From an uncultured Agromyces sp. (GTDB lineage: Bacteria > Actinomycetota > Actinomycetes > Actinomycetales > Microbacteriaceae), in contig CAJXGN010000010.1 of assembly GCA_913053875.1 (NCBI GenBank), forward strand, positions 38,502-102,501: a stretch of 64,000 nt of DNA, in the 5' to 3' direction. The translations under genes and the position numbers were made by a program. Below the pieces are notes generated by a model, which had not been told where the DNA came from, did no database searches, and saw only the letters and a program-made list of their open reading frames with translations. Every line of letters begins with the position of its first letter. Positions within the stretch are counted from its first letter, which is position 1. Positions 1-7,943 of this stretch are shown here, in pieces.

Positions 1-119
1 ACGTCGACCGTGCGGCCCTCGGCGTGCGCGAATCGCACGCTGAGCGGCAGGGCGTCGGCGGGGATCGGGGCGGCGGGCCCGACGAAGGCCAGTTCGACCG
101 GTGCGAATCGGGAGTGCAT
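1..119 (-). CDS. 5' end of a gene cut by the window edge; DUF5060-like N-terminus
   Basis: The first 39 residues of a minus-strand gene are present; the rest lies left of the window. The ATG (117-119) is preceded on its strand by GAGAGGAC at a normal ribosome-binding distance. The peptide has a pattern (VELAFVGP, then LSVRFAHAEGRTVDV) that resembles the beta-sandwich DUF5060 domain at the N-terminus of some bacterial glycoside hydrolases. That match is from memory of the family and the fragment is short, so the product is uncertain. It is divergent from the SMP-30 gene, across a 123-bp region with a possible -10 (TACGCT, 172-177) for the plus-strand gene. Being next to rhamnosidase and sugar-acid genes fits a role in carbohydrate use. 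Confidence 0.5.
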   Translation of the reverse strand, partial: MHSRFAPVELAFVGPAAPIPADALPLSVRFAHAEGRTVD

Positions 120-242
120 GCGAGTGCGTCCTCTCAGGGTGGGTGCGGGGTTCGCGGGGGTGTGGGCGGGCTACGCTGACATCGAGCGGGTGCGGATGCC
201 CGGCGCGGAACGGGTGCCGGAACGAGTGCGAAGGGAACGGCC

Positions 243-1121
243 ATGACCGGAATCGGACTCATCGCGGGCGGAGCGAAGCTCGAGAAGCTCGCGAGCGGAT
301 GCGAGTGGGCCGAGGGTCCGCTCTGGCTGCCCGAGCTCGGACGGGTGCGCTGGAGCGACATCCCCAACGATCGCATCCTCGAGTGGGATGCCGCGACCGG
401 TCGCCTCAGCGTCTTCCGCGACGGGGTGGAGTACACGAACGGGCGCGCCCTCGACCTCGACGGGCGCGTGGTGCAGTGCAGCCACGGCAGGCGTGCGATC
501 GAGCGCGAGGGCGCCGACGGCCCCGAGACGCTCGTGGACCGCTGGGCCGAGGGGCGGTTCAACTCGCCGAACGACGTGGCCGTGGCATCCGACGGCTCGA
601 TCTGGTTCACCGACCCCCCGTACGGGATCGACCAGAGCGGTCGCGAGGGGCATCCCGGGCAGCTCGAGTACGGCGGATGCTACGTCTTCCGCTTCGACCC
701 CGCGACCGGCGACGTGCAGCCCGTCGTCACCGACCTCGTGCACCCGAACGGCATCGGCTTCTCGCCCGACGAGGGCGTGCTCTACGTGTCGGACACCGGC
801 TCGCTCGCCGGGCACGAGGCCGACACGCACATCCAGTCGTACCCGACCGACGGCGTGCGGGTGACCGGCCCGGGCACGCACTTCGCGAAGGTGCCGACGG
901 GCGTCTCCGACGGGTTCGCGATCGACGAGGAGGGCCGGCTCTGGACCTCGGCCGGCGACGGCGTGCACGTCTACACGCCGGCGGGGCGGCACCTCCACCA
1001 CATCCGGGTGCCCGAGGTCGTGTCGAACGTCACCTTCGGCGGCGCCGAGGGACGCGACCTGTTCCTCACGGCGACCACGAGCCTGTACCGCATCGCGACG
1101 CTCACGGTCGCCGCGCGCTGA
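243..1121 (+). CDS. SMP-30/gluconolactonase-family sugar lactonase
   Basis: This 292-residue protein covers a full six-bladed SMP-30 propeller, usual length about 290. The metal-site Glu sits in AEGPLW near residue 24. Later hallmarks are NDVAVASDGSIWFTDP, HPNGIGFSPD and the DGFAIDEEGRLW blade repeat. The family opens sugar lactones to aldonates in the cytosol using a divalent metal. GAAGGGAAC precedes the ATG. It converges on the SDR gene with only 2 bp between the stops. The pair (dehydrogenase making a lactone, lactonase opening it) would yield an aldonic acid. Beside the apionate operon, D-apionolactone is a candidate substrate; rhamnonolactone or uronolactones are alternatives. The family call is firm and the substrate is inferred. 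Confidence 0.88.
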   Translation: MTGIGLIAGGAKLEKLASGCEWAEGPLWLPELGRVRWSDIPNDRILEWDAATGRLSVFRDGVEYTNGRALDLDGRVVQCSHGRRAIEREGADGPETLVDRWAEGRFNSPNDVAVASDGSIWFTDPPYGIDQSGREGHPGQLEYGGCYVFRFDPATGDVQPVVTDLVHPNGIGFSPDEGVLYVSDTGSLAGHEADTHIQSYPTDGVRVTGPGTHFAKVPTGVSDGFAIDEEGRLWTSAGDGVHVYTPAGRHLHHIRVPEVVSNVTFGGAEGRDLFLTATTSLYRIATLTVAAR

Positions 1122-1123
1122 GC

Positions 1124-1993
1124 TCACGAGCCCGCCCGCTCGGCCTTCCAGCGGGCGTACTCGTCGCGCCAGAGGTGCTGCGGCTCGAACCCCAGGCGCT
1201 CCTTCGCCTTGTCGATCGACATGAGCGTCCCGAACTCGCCGAGCTGCTTGGTGACGGGCACGTCGGGGTAGTGCCGGGCCGCGAGCTCGGCGGTCGGCAC
1301 GGTCATGCCGGTGTCGGGCGCGGCCACGTTGTAGACCTCGAAGCCCGGGGCGGCGTGGCGCAGGGCGAGCGCGACGGCCGCGGCGCCGTCGCGCGAGTCG
1401 ACGTAGCTGTGCAGGAGGTCCCTGCGGTACTCCGGGTCGCCGGCGCGCTCGAACGAGCCGTACTCGTCGGGGTCGACCACGTTGGTGAACCGGAGCGCGG
1501 TGATGCTGAGGCCGTCGCGCCAACCCACGAGCTGGGCCGAGATCGCCTCCTCGGCGACCTTGCCGAGCGCGTAGGTGTTGTTCGCCTCCGTGTACGACTC
1601 GTCGACGGGCAGCGCGTCGAGGTGCGCGAAGTCGGGGAAGCCCATCGCGGTGATGCTCGAGGCGGTCACGATCGTGTCGATGCCGGCGCGCACGGCCCCG
1701 TGCAGCACGTGGAACGTGGCGGTGACGTTGTTGGTGAAGGTCGCGGCATCCGGCACCAGCCCGTTCACCGGCAGGGCGGCGAGGTGCACCAGCGCGTCGA
1801 GGCCCTCGTGGCGGGCCGTGACGCCGAGCAGCGCGTCGAGCACCTGCCCGTAGTCCTGCAGGTCGACGCGGGTGAAACCGAAGCCCGGCGTGCCGACCAG
1901 GTCGAAGCCGATGACGTCGTGCCCGTCGGCTCGGAGGCGCTCGACGGTCGCCCGCCCGAGCTTGCCGGAACTGCCCGTGACGGCGATGCGCAT
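1124..1993 (-). CDS. extended SDR (NAD-dependent epimerase/dehydratase family), uronate-dehydrogenase-like
   Basis: This 289-residue extended short-chain dehydrogenase begins with the Rossmann motif TGSSGKLG, has an acidic residue after beta-2 (FDL), a TASSITAMG strand with the catalytic Ser and a YALGK active-site pair. The ATG at 1993 is chosen because GAGGGAG lies just upstream; a start 10 codons earlier lacks a good site. Size and layout resemble uronate dehydrogenases, which oxidise the C1 hydroxyl of a cyclic sugar acid to a lactone. It converges with the SMP-30 lactonase, and its promoter overlaps a LacI-type operator shared with the divergent rhamnosidase. It may therefore oxidise a sugar released by that enzyme to a lactone (rhamnose, apiose or a uronate). 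Nucleotide-sugar epimerase is the less likely alternative. Confidence 0.8.
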   Translation of the reverse strand: MRIAVTGSSGKLGRATVERLRADGHDVIGFDLVGTPGFGFTRVDLQDYGQVLDALLGVTARHEGLDALVHLAALPVNGLVPDAATFTNNVTATFHVLHGAVRAGIDTIVTASSITAMGFPDFAHLDALPVDESYTEANNTYALGKVAEEAISAQLVGWRDGLSITALRFTNVVDPDEYGSFERAGDPEYRRDLLHSYVDSRDGAAAVALALRHAAPGFEVYNVAAPDTGMTVPTAELAARHYPDVPVTKQLGEFGTLMSIDKAKERLGFEPQHLWRDEYARWKAERAGS

Positions 1994-2022
1994 CGTGACT
2001 CCCTCGTCGAATGATCGCACCA

Positions 2023-2065
2023 ATCCTCGCGCAGAGTTTGAAACGTGTCAATTGGCTGGCATGAT
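2023..2065. promoter_or_regulatory. divergent promoters sharing a LacI-type operator
   Basis: Between the SDR and rhamnosidase genes, the plus strand shows -35 TTGAAA (2038-2043) and -10 CATGAT (2060-2065), 16 bp apart. The minus strand shows -35 TTGACA (2046-2051 as TGTCAA) and -10 GAGGAT (2023-2028), 17 bp apart. The 12-mer TGAAACGTGTCA at 2039-2050 overlaps both -35 boxes and is a one-arm-imperfect copy of the palindrome found at 20006-20017. Binding there would block both transcripts. The promoters are read by eye. Confidence 0.55.
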
Positions 2066-2119
2066 GGGCAGCGACCCGGCCCCGCACCGACGCGCCGGCC
2101 GCGCACCAGGAGACCTCCC

Positions 2120-4795
2120 ATGAGCATCATCGTCGCTGCACCCACGTTCGAGCACCACCGCGAGGCGCTCGGCATCGGCACCCCCGAACCCCGCGTCTCG
2201 TGGAAGACGCAGGCCCCCGCCGGCTGGACCCAGGCCGCCTACGAACTGCACGTCGAGCGCGACGGCGCCGACGGCGTGGCGGGCACCGCGGGCGCGGGCG
2301 ACGCAGCCGCCGCGGAACCCGGAACCGCCACCTTCGCCGACGCACCGGGCGCCGGCTCCGGCTGGACCTCCGACCCCATCGCCACCGACGAGCAGGTCCT
2401 CGTGCCTTGGCCGGTCGCCGCCCTCGCCTCCCGCGAGCGCGCGACCGTGCGCGTGCGCGTCACCGGCGCCGACGGCAGCCGCTCCGAGTGGAGCGAGCCC
2501 GGCGTGGTCGAGGCCGGCCTGCTCGAGGCATCCGACTGGGTCGCCTACCCCGTCGGCTCGGCCGAGCAGGAGGACCCGCTCGCCGAGGAGCGCCGCCCCT
2601 CGATCGTGCGCCGCGCGTTCACCGCCCGCCCCGGCCTCGTCGCCGCACGCCTCTACGTCACCGCGCACGGCCTGTACGAAGTCGAGCTGAACGGCCGCCG
2701 CGTGGGCACCGACACCATGTCGCCCGGATGGACCCCGTACCACGAGCGCCTCCGCTACCTCACCTACGACGTGACCGACCTCGTCGCCGCGGGCGAGAAC
2801 GCCATCGGCTCCTGGCTCGGCGACGGCTGGTACCGCGGCCGCATCGGCTGGGACACCGGGTTCCGCAACCTGTACGGCCACGACCTGTCGCTGCTCGCCC
2901 AGCTCGAGCTGCGCTACGCCGACGGCAGCACCGAGACCGTCGCGACCGACGACTCGTGGCGCGCCGCCCCCAGCTCCATCGTGCGCACCGGCAACTACGA
3001 CGGCGAGCTGCACGACGCCCGCCTCGAGGAGGCCGGCTGGTCGAGCGCCGGATTCGACGACTCCGGCTGGGGTCGCGTGGTCGCCGCCCGCCGCGACCCG
3101 CGCACCCTCGTCGCGCCCGACGGCCCGCCCGTGCGGTGCACGCAGGAGGTCGCGCCCGTCGAGGTGCTCACGACTCCCAGCGGCGCGCGCGTGCTCGACT
3201 TCGGGCAGAACCTCGTGGGGCGCACGCGGATCCGCGTGAGCGGGGCATCCGGCGACCGTGTCGTGCTGCGCACCGCCGAGGTGCTGCAGGAGGGCGAGAT
3301 CTACACGCGCCCGCTGCGGTCGGCGAAGTCGACCGACGAGTACGTGCTCGCGGGGCGCGGGGTCGAGGAGTGGGAGCCGCGCTTCACGTTCCACGGCTTC
3401 CGCTACGCCGAGGTGACCGAGTGGCCGGGCGACCTCGACGCCGCCGTCGCGAACGGCGACATCGTGGCGCGGGTCTACCACACCGACATGGAGCGCACCG
3501 GCTGGTTCGACTCGTCGAACGCCCTCGTGAACCGGCTGCACGAGAACGTCGTGTGGAGCATGCGCGGCAACTTCCTCGACATCCCCACCGACTGCCCGCA
3601 GCGCGACGAGCGCGTCGGATGGACCGGCGACATCCAGGTCTTCGCGCCGACCGCGTCGTTCCTCTACGACGTGTCGGGCATGCTCTCGGGCTGGCTGAAG
3701 GACGTCGCGCTCGAGCAGCTGCCCGACGGCACCGTGCCCTGGTACGTGCCCGTCATCCCGGCGCAGCGCATGTGGACGCCGATCCAGCCCGGCGCCGCCT
3801 GGGGCGACGCGGCCGCGATCACCCCGTGGACGCTCTACGAGCGGTTCGCCGACCCCGGGATCCTCCGCCGCCAGTACGACAGCGCCCGCCGATGGGTCGA
3901 GCTGCAGGAGCGGCTCGCCGGCGAGAACCGGCTCTGGGAGGGCGGCTTCCAGCTCGGCGACTGGCTCGACCCCGCCGCTCCCCCGCACGACCCGGCCGAC
4001 GCGCGCACCGACCGCTACCTCGTCGCGACCGCGTACTTCGCGCGCTCGGCGGAGCGCGTCGCGCGCATGGCCGAGGTGCTCGGGCTCGAGGATGACCGGG
4101 CGCGGTTCGACGCGCTGGCCGCCGAGGTGCGGGCCGCGTTCACGTCGGCGTACGTCGGGTCGGACGGCCGCATGTCGAGCGACGCGCAGACCGCGTACTC
4201 GCTCGCGATCGCGTTCGACCTCGTGCCCGACGCGCTGCGGGGCGCCGCGGGGACGCGGCTCGCCGAGCTGGTCGAGGAAGCCGACCACCGCATCGCGACC
4301 GGCTTCGTCGGCACGCCCATCGTGAGCGACGCCCTCACCGAGACGGGGCATGCGGATGCCGCGTACGACCTCCTCCTCGAGGAGGGCGCGCCGTCGTGGC
4401 TGTACGCCGTGCGGCAGGGCGGCACCACCATCTGGGAGCGCTGGGACAGCCTGCGCCCCGACGGCACGGTGAACCCCGGCTCGATGACGTCGTTCAACCA
4501 CTACGCGCTGGGCGCCGTGGCGGACTGGATGCACCGGGTGGTCGCCGGGCTCGCGCCGGCGGCGCCGGGCTACCGCAGCATCCGCTTCGCACCGCAGCCC
4601 GGCGGCGGGTTCACCCACGCCTCGGCCGCGCACGAGACGCCCTACGGGCGCGCGGCCATCGGCTGGCGCATCGAGGGCGGGCGGATGCACGTGCAGGTCG
4701 TCGTGCCGACGGGCGCGACGGCGACCGTGGAGCTGCCCGGCGCGGAGCCCGTAGCGGTCGGCAGCGGCACGCACGAGTTCGACGTCGCCGCCTGA
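2120..4795 (+). CDS. alpha-L-rhamnosidase, GH78
   Basis: This 891-residue protein has the GH78 layout: an N-terminal fibronectin-like sandwich, accessory jelly-roll domains with FGQNLVGRTRI near residue 358, the (alpha/alpha)6 catalytic barrel, and a C-terminal beta-sandwich. Family motifs are CPQRDERVGWTGDIQVF near residue 490, GDWLDP near 613 and GTTIWERWDS near 769; the conserved acidic residues in these form the active site of this inverting family. AGGAGA at 2108-2113 sets the ATG. No signal peptide is visible, so it likely acts in the cytosol on imported oligosaccharides or glycosides. It is preceded by the LacI-type operator and is 30-40% shorter in spacer loops than many fungal members. 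A second GH78 lies at 12785-15604. The product is terminal L-rhamnose. Confidence 0.95.
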   Translation: MSIIVAAPTFEHHREALGIGTPEPRVSWKTQAPAGWTQAAYELHVERDGADGVAGTAGAGDAAAAEPGTATFADAPGAGSGWTSDPIATDEQVLVPWPVAALASRERATVRVRVTGADGSRSEWSEPGVVEAGLLEASDWVAYPVGSAEQEDPLAEERRPSIVRRAFTARPGLVAARLYVTAHGLYEVELNGRRVGTDTMSPGWTPYHERLRYLTYDVTDLVAAGENAIGSWLGDGWYRGRIGWDTGFRNLYGHDLSLLAQLELRYADGSTETVATDDSWRAAPSSIVRTGNYDGELHDARLEEAGWSSAGFDDSGWGRVVAARRDPRTLVAPDGPPVRCTQEVAPVEVLTTPSGARVLDFGQNLVGRTRIRVSGASGDRVVLRTAEVLQEGEIYTRPLRSAKSTDEYVLAGRGVEEWEPRFTFHGFRYAEVTEWPGDLDAAVANGDIVARVYHTDMERTGWFDSSNALVNRLHENVVWSMRGNFLDIPTDCPQRDERVGWTGDIQVFAPTASFLYDVSGMLSGWLKDVALEQLPDGTVPWYVPVIPAQRMWTPIQPGAAWGDAAAITPWTLYERFADPGILRRQYDSARRWVELQERLAGENRLWEGGFQLGDWLDPAAPPHDPADARTDRYLVATAYFARSAERVARMAEVLGLEDDRARFDALAAEVRAAFTSAYVGSDGRMSSDAQTAYSLAIAFDLVPDALRGAAGTRLAELVEEADHRIATGFVGTPIVSDALTETGHADAAYDLLLEEGAPSWLYAVRQGGTTIWERWDSLRPDGTVNPGSMTSFNHYALGAVADWMHRVVAGLAPAAPGYRSIRFAPQPGGGFTHASAAHETPYGRAAIGWRIEGGRMHVQVVVPTGATATVELPGAEPVAVGSGTHEFDVAA

Positions 4796-4961
4796 CGCGC
4801 AGTTCCGACCCGGCCCCCGCACCGGCCCGCCGGAATCACAGCGGCCCGCGCTCCATCACGGGCCCGCGTGATCTCGACGGGCCGGTGTAGCGGGCACGTG
4901 CCGTGAACGCGCTGCGCGACGGCCGGCGCGGGCGCGGCGGAGGCCCGCCCCGGAGACCGGA

Positions 4962-5010
4962 GGTACGCAAAGTGCGGGAATCCGCGAGGGATTCCCGCAC
5001 TTTGCGTACC
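4962..5010. terminator. perfect 22-bp inverted repeat between convergent genes
   Basis: Positions 4962-4983 and 4989-5010 are exact reverse complements around the 5-nt loop GCGAG. The hairpin lies between the stops of the rhamnosidase (plus) and the oxidoisomerase (minus). There is no T-tract, as is common in actinobacteria. It would work in either direction and most likely ends both transcripts. It is unusually long and perfect. Confidence 0.75.
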
Positions 5011-5021
5011 GGTGGCGCGGG

Positions 5022-5903
5022 TCAGCGCTCGATGCGCTCCAGGTGGAGCATCCGCGCGAGGTTCTTGTCGAGCTCGTCGTCGCGGAAGACCTTCTTCCAG
5101 TCGTCCTTGATGATCGACTCCCTGCCGTAGTCCATCGCGATCAGGCACGCGTCGCTGAACGGGTTGTCGCCGCGCAGGCCGTTCGCGAGGGCGACCTGGG
5201 TGTGGCCGAGCAGGATGCTGCGGGCCGCCGCCTCGGGCACGCCCATCGTGTTGACGGCCTCGTCGAGCGACTCCTTCAGCAGGGCGCCGATCATGCACGC
5301 GATCGTCTCGACCAGGGTCGGCTCGAGCTGCGCGAGCTGCTTGATGGTGACCCAGTGCACGTCGACGACGGGCGCGTAGATCGCGCGCACGGTGGCCTCG
5401 ACGATGGCCTGCTTCGCCGGGTCGTCCGACTCGATCGCCGCGATCGCGTCCTGCGGGGCGGCGATGCCGCCGAACGTGTCGGCGTACTCCTCGGGCGTGG
5501 TGCGCTGGAGGAAGATCGACGGGTGGCACGGGTGCGCGACGGCCTGGATGACGTCGTCGCGCGTGGTGAGGAGGCCCGCGTACGCGGCCGCCGGGTCGAG
5601 CGTGAGCACGATCGCGCCGGGCTTCATCTGCGGCACGACCTCGGCGGTGACCGGGGCGAGCGCCAGGTCGGGCACCGCGAACACGACGATGTCGGCCTCG
5701 CGCACGGCGTCGGACAGGTCGGTCAGCGTGCGGCCGGCGGCCTCGACGCGCTCGCGCCCCGCCGGGGCGACCTCGACGTAGAAGACGGTGTGGTCGGTCC
5801 GGACGAGGTTGTCGCTGACGCGCATCCCCATCTTGCCGCCGGCGCCGAGCACGGCGATGGTGTGGGCGTCGGTCTGCGGGGGGTTGTGCACGGTGTCGGT
5901 CAT
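5022..5903 (-). CDS. apnO: D-apionate oxidoisomerase-like (ApnO family)
   Basis: This 293-residue protein starts with the Rossmann motif GAGGKMG (residues 20-26), followed by DIVVFAVPD and the characteristic HPCHPSIF (124-131). A helical 6-phosphogluconate-dehydrogenase-like C-terminal domain follows, with LEPTLVET, FSDACLIAMDYGRE and DDWKKVF. This layout matches the ApnO family, which uses NAD to convert D-apionate to 3-oxo-isoapionate. The start at 5903 has GAGGAG upstream and overlaps the stop of the preceding gene as ATGA, so translation is coupled. It is the last gene of the 9709-to-5022 operon, whose other members carry out the following steps of the apionate route. A different branched-chain sugar-acid substrate remains possible. 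Confidence 0.75.
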   Translation of the reverse strand: MTDTVHNPPQTDAHTIAVLGAGGKMGMRVSDNLVRTDHTVFYVEVAPAGRERVEAAGRTLTDLSDAVREADIVVFAVPDLALAPVTAEVVPQMKPGAIVLTLDPAAAYAGLLTTRDDVIQAVAHPCHPSIFLQRTTPEEYADTFGGIAAPQDAIAAIESDDPAKQAIVEATVRAIYAPVVDVHWVTIKQLAQLEPTLVETIACMIGALLKESLDEAVNTMGVPEAAARSILLGHTQVALANGLRGDNPFSDACLIAMDYGRESIIKDDWKKVFRDDELDKNLARMLHLERIER

Positions 5904-6694
5904 GACATGCTCCTCAGGTACTCCAGTGCGGTGGCCGTCCACTCCCGTTCGGTGCGGACGGTGGTCTCGGGGTCGCCCTGCCAGGGCAGCCAGTGCTCGA
6001 CGATCTCGTTGACACCGCGATCGCGCGGGCGGATCTGCTCGAACAGGTACGGGTACTCGCCCAGGCCCTCGCCCATGGGCGTGCCGGTGTAGGTGAAACC
6101 GACCCAGCCGTCCTGGCGGGCGAACGCCGAGTCCTTGGCGTGCACGTTGCGGGTGAGCGCGGCGCAGGCGTCGATCGTGGCGCGCGGCAGCTCGAGCGCC
6201 GCGACGACGTTCGCCGGGTCGAGGCAGATGCCGAGGCGGTCGCTGCCGACGCGCTCGACGAGCCCGACGAGCTCGGCGGTCGGCAGCTGCTCGTAGGTCT
6301 CGAGCGCGAGGGTGACGCCTGCGGCCTCGTAGTCGCGAATGCTGCGCGCCAGCAGCTCCTCGGCCTCGTCGAGCGTCGGCCGGAAGTCGGGGGCGAACAC
6401 CATGCTGCGCACGAGCTGCGCGTCGAACGCGTCGGCGAGGCGCAGGAAGCGCGCGAGGTGGTCGGCCGCGATGCCCTTGGTGCCGAGCTCGATGGTGAGC
6501 CCGAGATCGGATGCCGCGCGAGCCGCGTCGCCGATCTGGCGCTGGGAGAGCTCGAGCAGCGGCGCGTAGTCGCAGACCTGGAACAGGTCGACGCCGAGCG
6601 CGCGGGTCGCCTCGAAGGCGCCGACGAGGTCGAGCGGGTCGGGCACCCGATCGGAGTGCTGCCAGAAGAACGCGTACGTGCCGAGCCCGATCAC
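5900..6694 (-). CDS. oiaC: 3-oxo-isoapionate decarboxylase-like TIM-barrel protein (OiaC family)
   Basis: This 264-residue AP-endonuclease-2/sugar-phosphate-isomerase-type TIM barrel has metal ligands in the expected order: E132 (ALETYE), D159 (CLDPAN), H185 (NVHAKD) and E233 (IVEHW). The segments FARQDGWVGFTYTG and EHWLPWQGD are typical of the OiaC group as I recall it, rather than of xylose-isomerase-like relatives. OiaC decarboxylates 3-oxo-isoapionate to L-erythrulose. It overlaps the upstream TPI-like gene by 4 bp and the downstream apnO by 4 bp. Its neighbours make its substrate (ApnO) and use its product (erythrulose kinase). The assignment rests on motifs plus operon context. Confidence 0.75.
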   Translation of the reverse strand: MIGLGTYAFFWQHSDRVPDPLDLVGAFEATRALGVDLFQVCDYAPLLELSQRQIGDAARAASDLGLTIELGTKGIAADHLARFLRLADAFDAQLVRSMVFAPDFRPTLDEAEELLARSIRDYEAAGVTLALETYEQLPTAELVGLVERVGSDRLGICLDPANVVAALELPRATIDACAALTRNVHAKDSAFARQDGWVGFTYTGTPMGEGLGEYPYLFEQIRPRDRGVNEIVEHWLPWQGDPETTVRTEREWTATALEYLRSMS

Positions 6695-7467
6695 CGCGCG
6701 GCCCCCCTGGCGTCGGCGAGCGCGGCGGCCTCGTCGAGCACGGCCAGGAACGCGTCGGGGTCGTGGCCGAACCGGCCGACGAAGAGGCCGTCGACCGCGC
6801 CGTCGAGCGCGGTGAGCAGGCCCGGGCCGGCCGAGCCGCCGTAGATCACGTTCGACCCGTCGCGGCCCTCGAACTCGGCGACCGCCGCACGCAGGCCGAG
6901 CCCGACCTCGGTGATGTGGTCGGCGGGCGCCGGCTCAGGGGCGCCGATCGCCCAGACCGGCTCGTACGCGACGATGACGCGGCCCGAAGGCGCGCCGGAC
7001 AGGGCGCCCTGCACCTGGCCGACGACCTCGGTGACGGCGTCGGGCGGAGGCATCCGCTCGCCCTCGCCCACGCAGAGCACGGGAACGAGTCCGTTGCGCA
7101 GCGCCGCCCGGGTCTTCGCGGCCACGACGTCCTCGGTCTCGCCGAAGAGCCGACGCCGCTCGGCGTGGCCGACCTCGACGTGCGTAGCGCCCACCTCGGC
7201 GAGCTCGGCACCCGAGACCTCGCCCGTGAACGCGCCGCGGTCCTCGGTCGCGAGGTCCTGCGCGCCGACGCGCACGCGCGAACCGGCGAACGCGGCCACG
7301 GCGGCCGGCACCTGCAGGTACGACGGGATGACGAAGCACTCGACCCGCCCGTCGGCGACCGCCGGGTGCGCGGGCGCGCGCGCGGCGACCTCGCGCAGCC
7401 AGTGGAGTCCGTCGGCGTGCCCGAAGTACATCTTCAGGCTGACGCCGACCGAGACGGGCGCCGGCAT
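6691..7467 (-). CDS. lerI: triosephosphate-isomerase-like L-erythrulose-1-phosphate isomerase
   Basis: This 258-residue TIM-family enzyme keeps the catalytic set: K12 in SLKMYFG, H101 in EVGHAERR, E169 in AYEPVWAIG and the phosphate loop YGGSAGPG. The usual NWKMN of glycolytic TPI is replaced by SLKMYFG, as in the branch acting on tetrulose phosphates. In the known erythritol/threitol and apionate routes, LerI turns L-erythrulose 1-phosphate into D-erythrulose 4-phosphate. The ATG at 7467 overlaps the RpiB-like stop (TGATG), and its own end overlaps oiaC. Its place between kinase/isomerase and decarboxylase argues against a housekeeping TPI. Confidence 0.78.
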   Translation of the reverse strand: MPAPVSVGVSLKMYFGHADGLHWLREVAARAPAHPAVADGRVECFVIPSYLQVPAAVAAFAGSRVRVGAQDLATEDRGAFTGEVSGAELAEVGATHVEVGHAERRRLFGETEDVVAAKTRAALRNGLVPVLCVGEGERMPPPDAVTEVVGQVQGALSGAPSGRVIVAYEPVWAIGAPEPAPADHITEVGLGLRAAVAEFEGRDGSNVIYGGSAGPGLLTALDGAVDGLFVGRFGHDPDAFLAVLDEAAALADARGAAR

Positions 7468-7943
7468 CAGCAGCTGCCGGTGGTCTCGTAGGCGTCGATG
7501 ACCGCGACCTTCTCGGCCGACGCCGAGGCCGGGTCGAAGCGGTAGGTGAGCCACTCCCGCACGAGCCGGCGGGCGAGCTCGATGCCGACGACGCGCTGGC
7601 CCATGGTGAGCACCTGCGCGTTGTTGGAGAGCACGCCGCGCTCGACCGAGAAGCTGTCGTGTGCGGTCACGGCGCGGATGCCGGGCACCTTGTTCGCCGC
7701 GATCGCGACGCCGAGGCCGGTGCCGCAGACGAGCAGCGCGCGGTCGGCCTCGCCGTCGCGCACGAGTTCGGCGGCCGCGACGGCGACCTTCGGGTAGGGC
7801 GTGTGGCCCTCGGCGTCGACCCCGACGTCGACGACCGACGCGACGCCGTCGCTCGCCTCGAGGTCGCGCTTGAGGATCTCCTTGTAGTCGAAGCCGGCGT
7901 CATCGCTGCCGATGACGATGCGGATCGGTGCGGTGTCGGTCAT
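7467..7943 (-). CDS. derI: RpiB-family D-erythrulose-4-phosphate isomerase
   Basis: This 158-residue RpiB/LacAB-fold isomerase has the active-site Cys73 in [15 protein letters not shown], the N-terminal [11 protein letters not shown] and the [15 protein letters not shown] loop. The length is normal. In tetrose pathways the RpiB relative DerI converts D-erythrulose 4-phosphate to D-erythrose 4-phosphate, which enters the pentose phosphate and shikimate pathways. The start at 7943 overlaps the kinase stop as ATGA, with GAAGGGA upstream. Ribose-5-phosphate isomerase B is the general family name; the DerI role is inferred from co-transcription with the DhaKL-like kinase and TPI-like gene. Confidence 0.78.
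   Translation of the reverse strand: MTDTAPIRIVIGSDDAGFDYKEILKRDLEASDGVASVVDVGVDAEGHTPYPKVAVAAAELVRDGEADRALLVCGTGLGVAIAANKVPGIRAVTAHDSFSVERGVLSNNAQVLTMGQRVVGIELARRLVREWLTYRFDPASASAEKVAVIDAYETTGSC

Noticed and set aside
2048..4822. A 900-codon open frame on the minus strand opposite the first rhamnosidase
   Set aside because: Long antisense frames are expected in DNA this GC-rich. It has no family motifs or ribosome site and lies fully inside a clear GH78 gene. The same applies to the frames opposite rhamnosidase 2, putA, the rha genes and the GH3 gene.
6691..7467. Housekeeping glycolytic triosephosphate isomerase
   Set aside because: It is translationally coupled inside a sugar-acid operon and has SLKMYFG in place of NWKMN, fitting the tetrulose-phosphate branch better.
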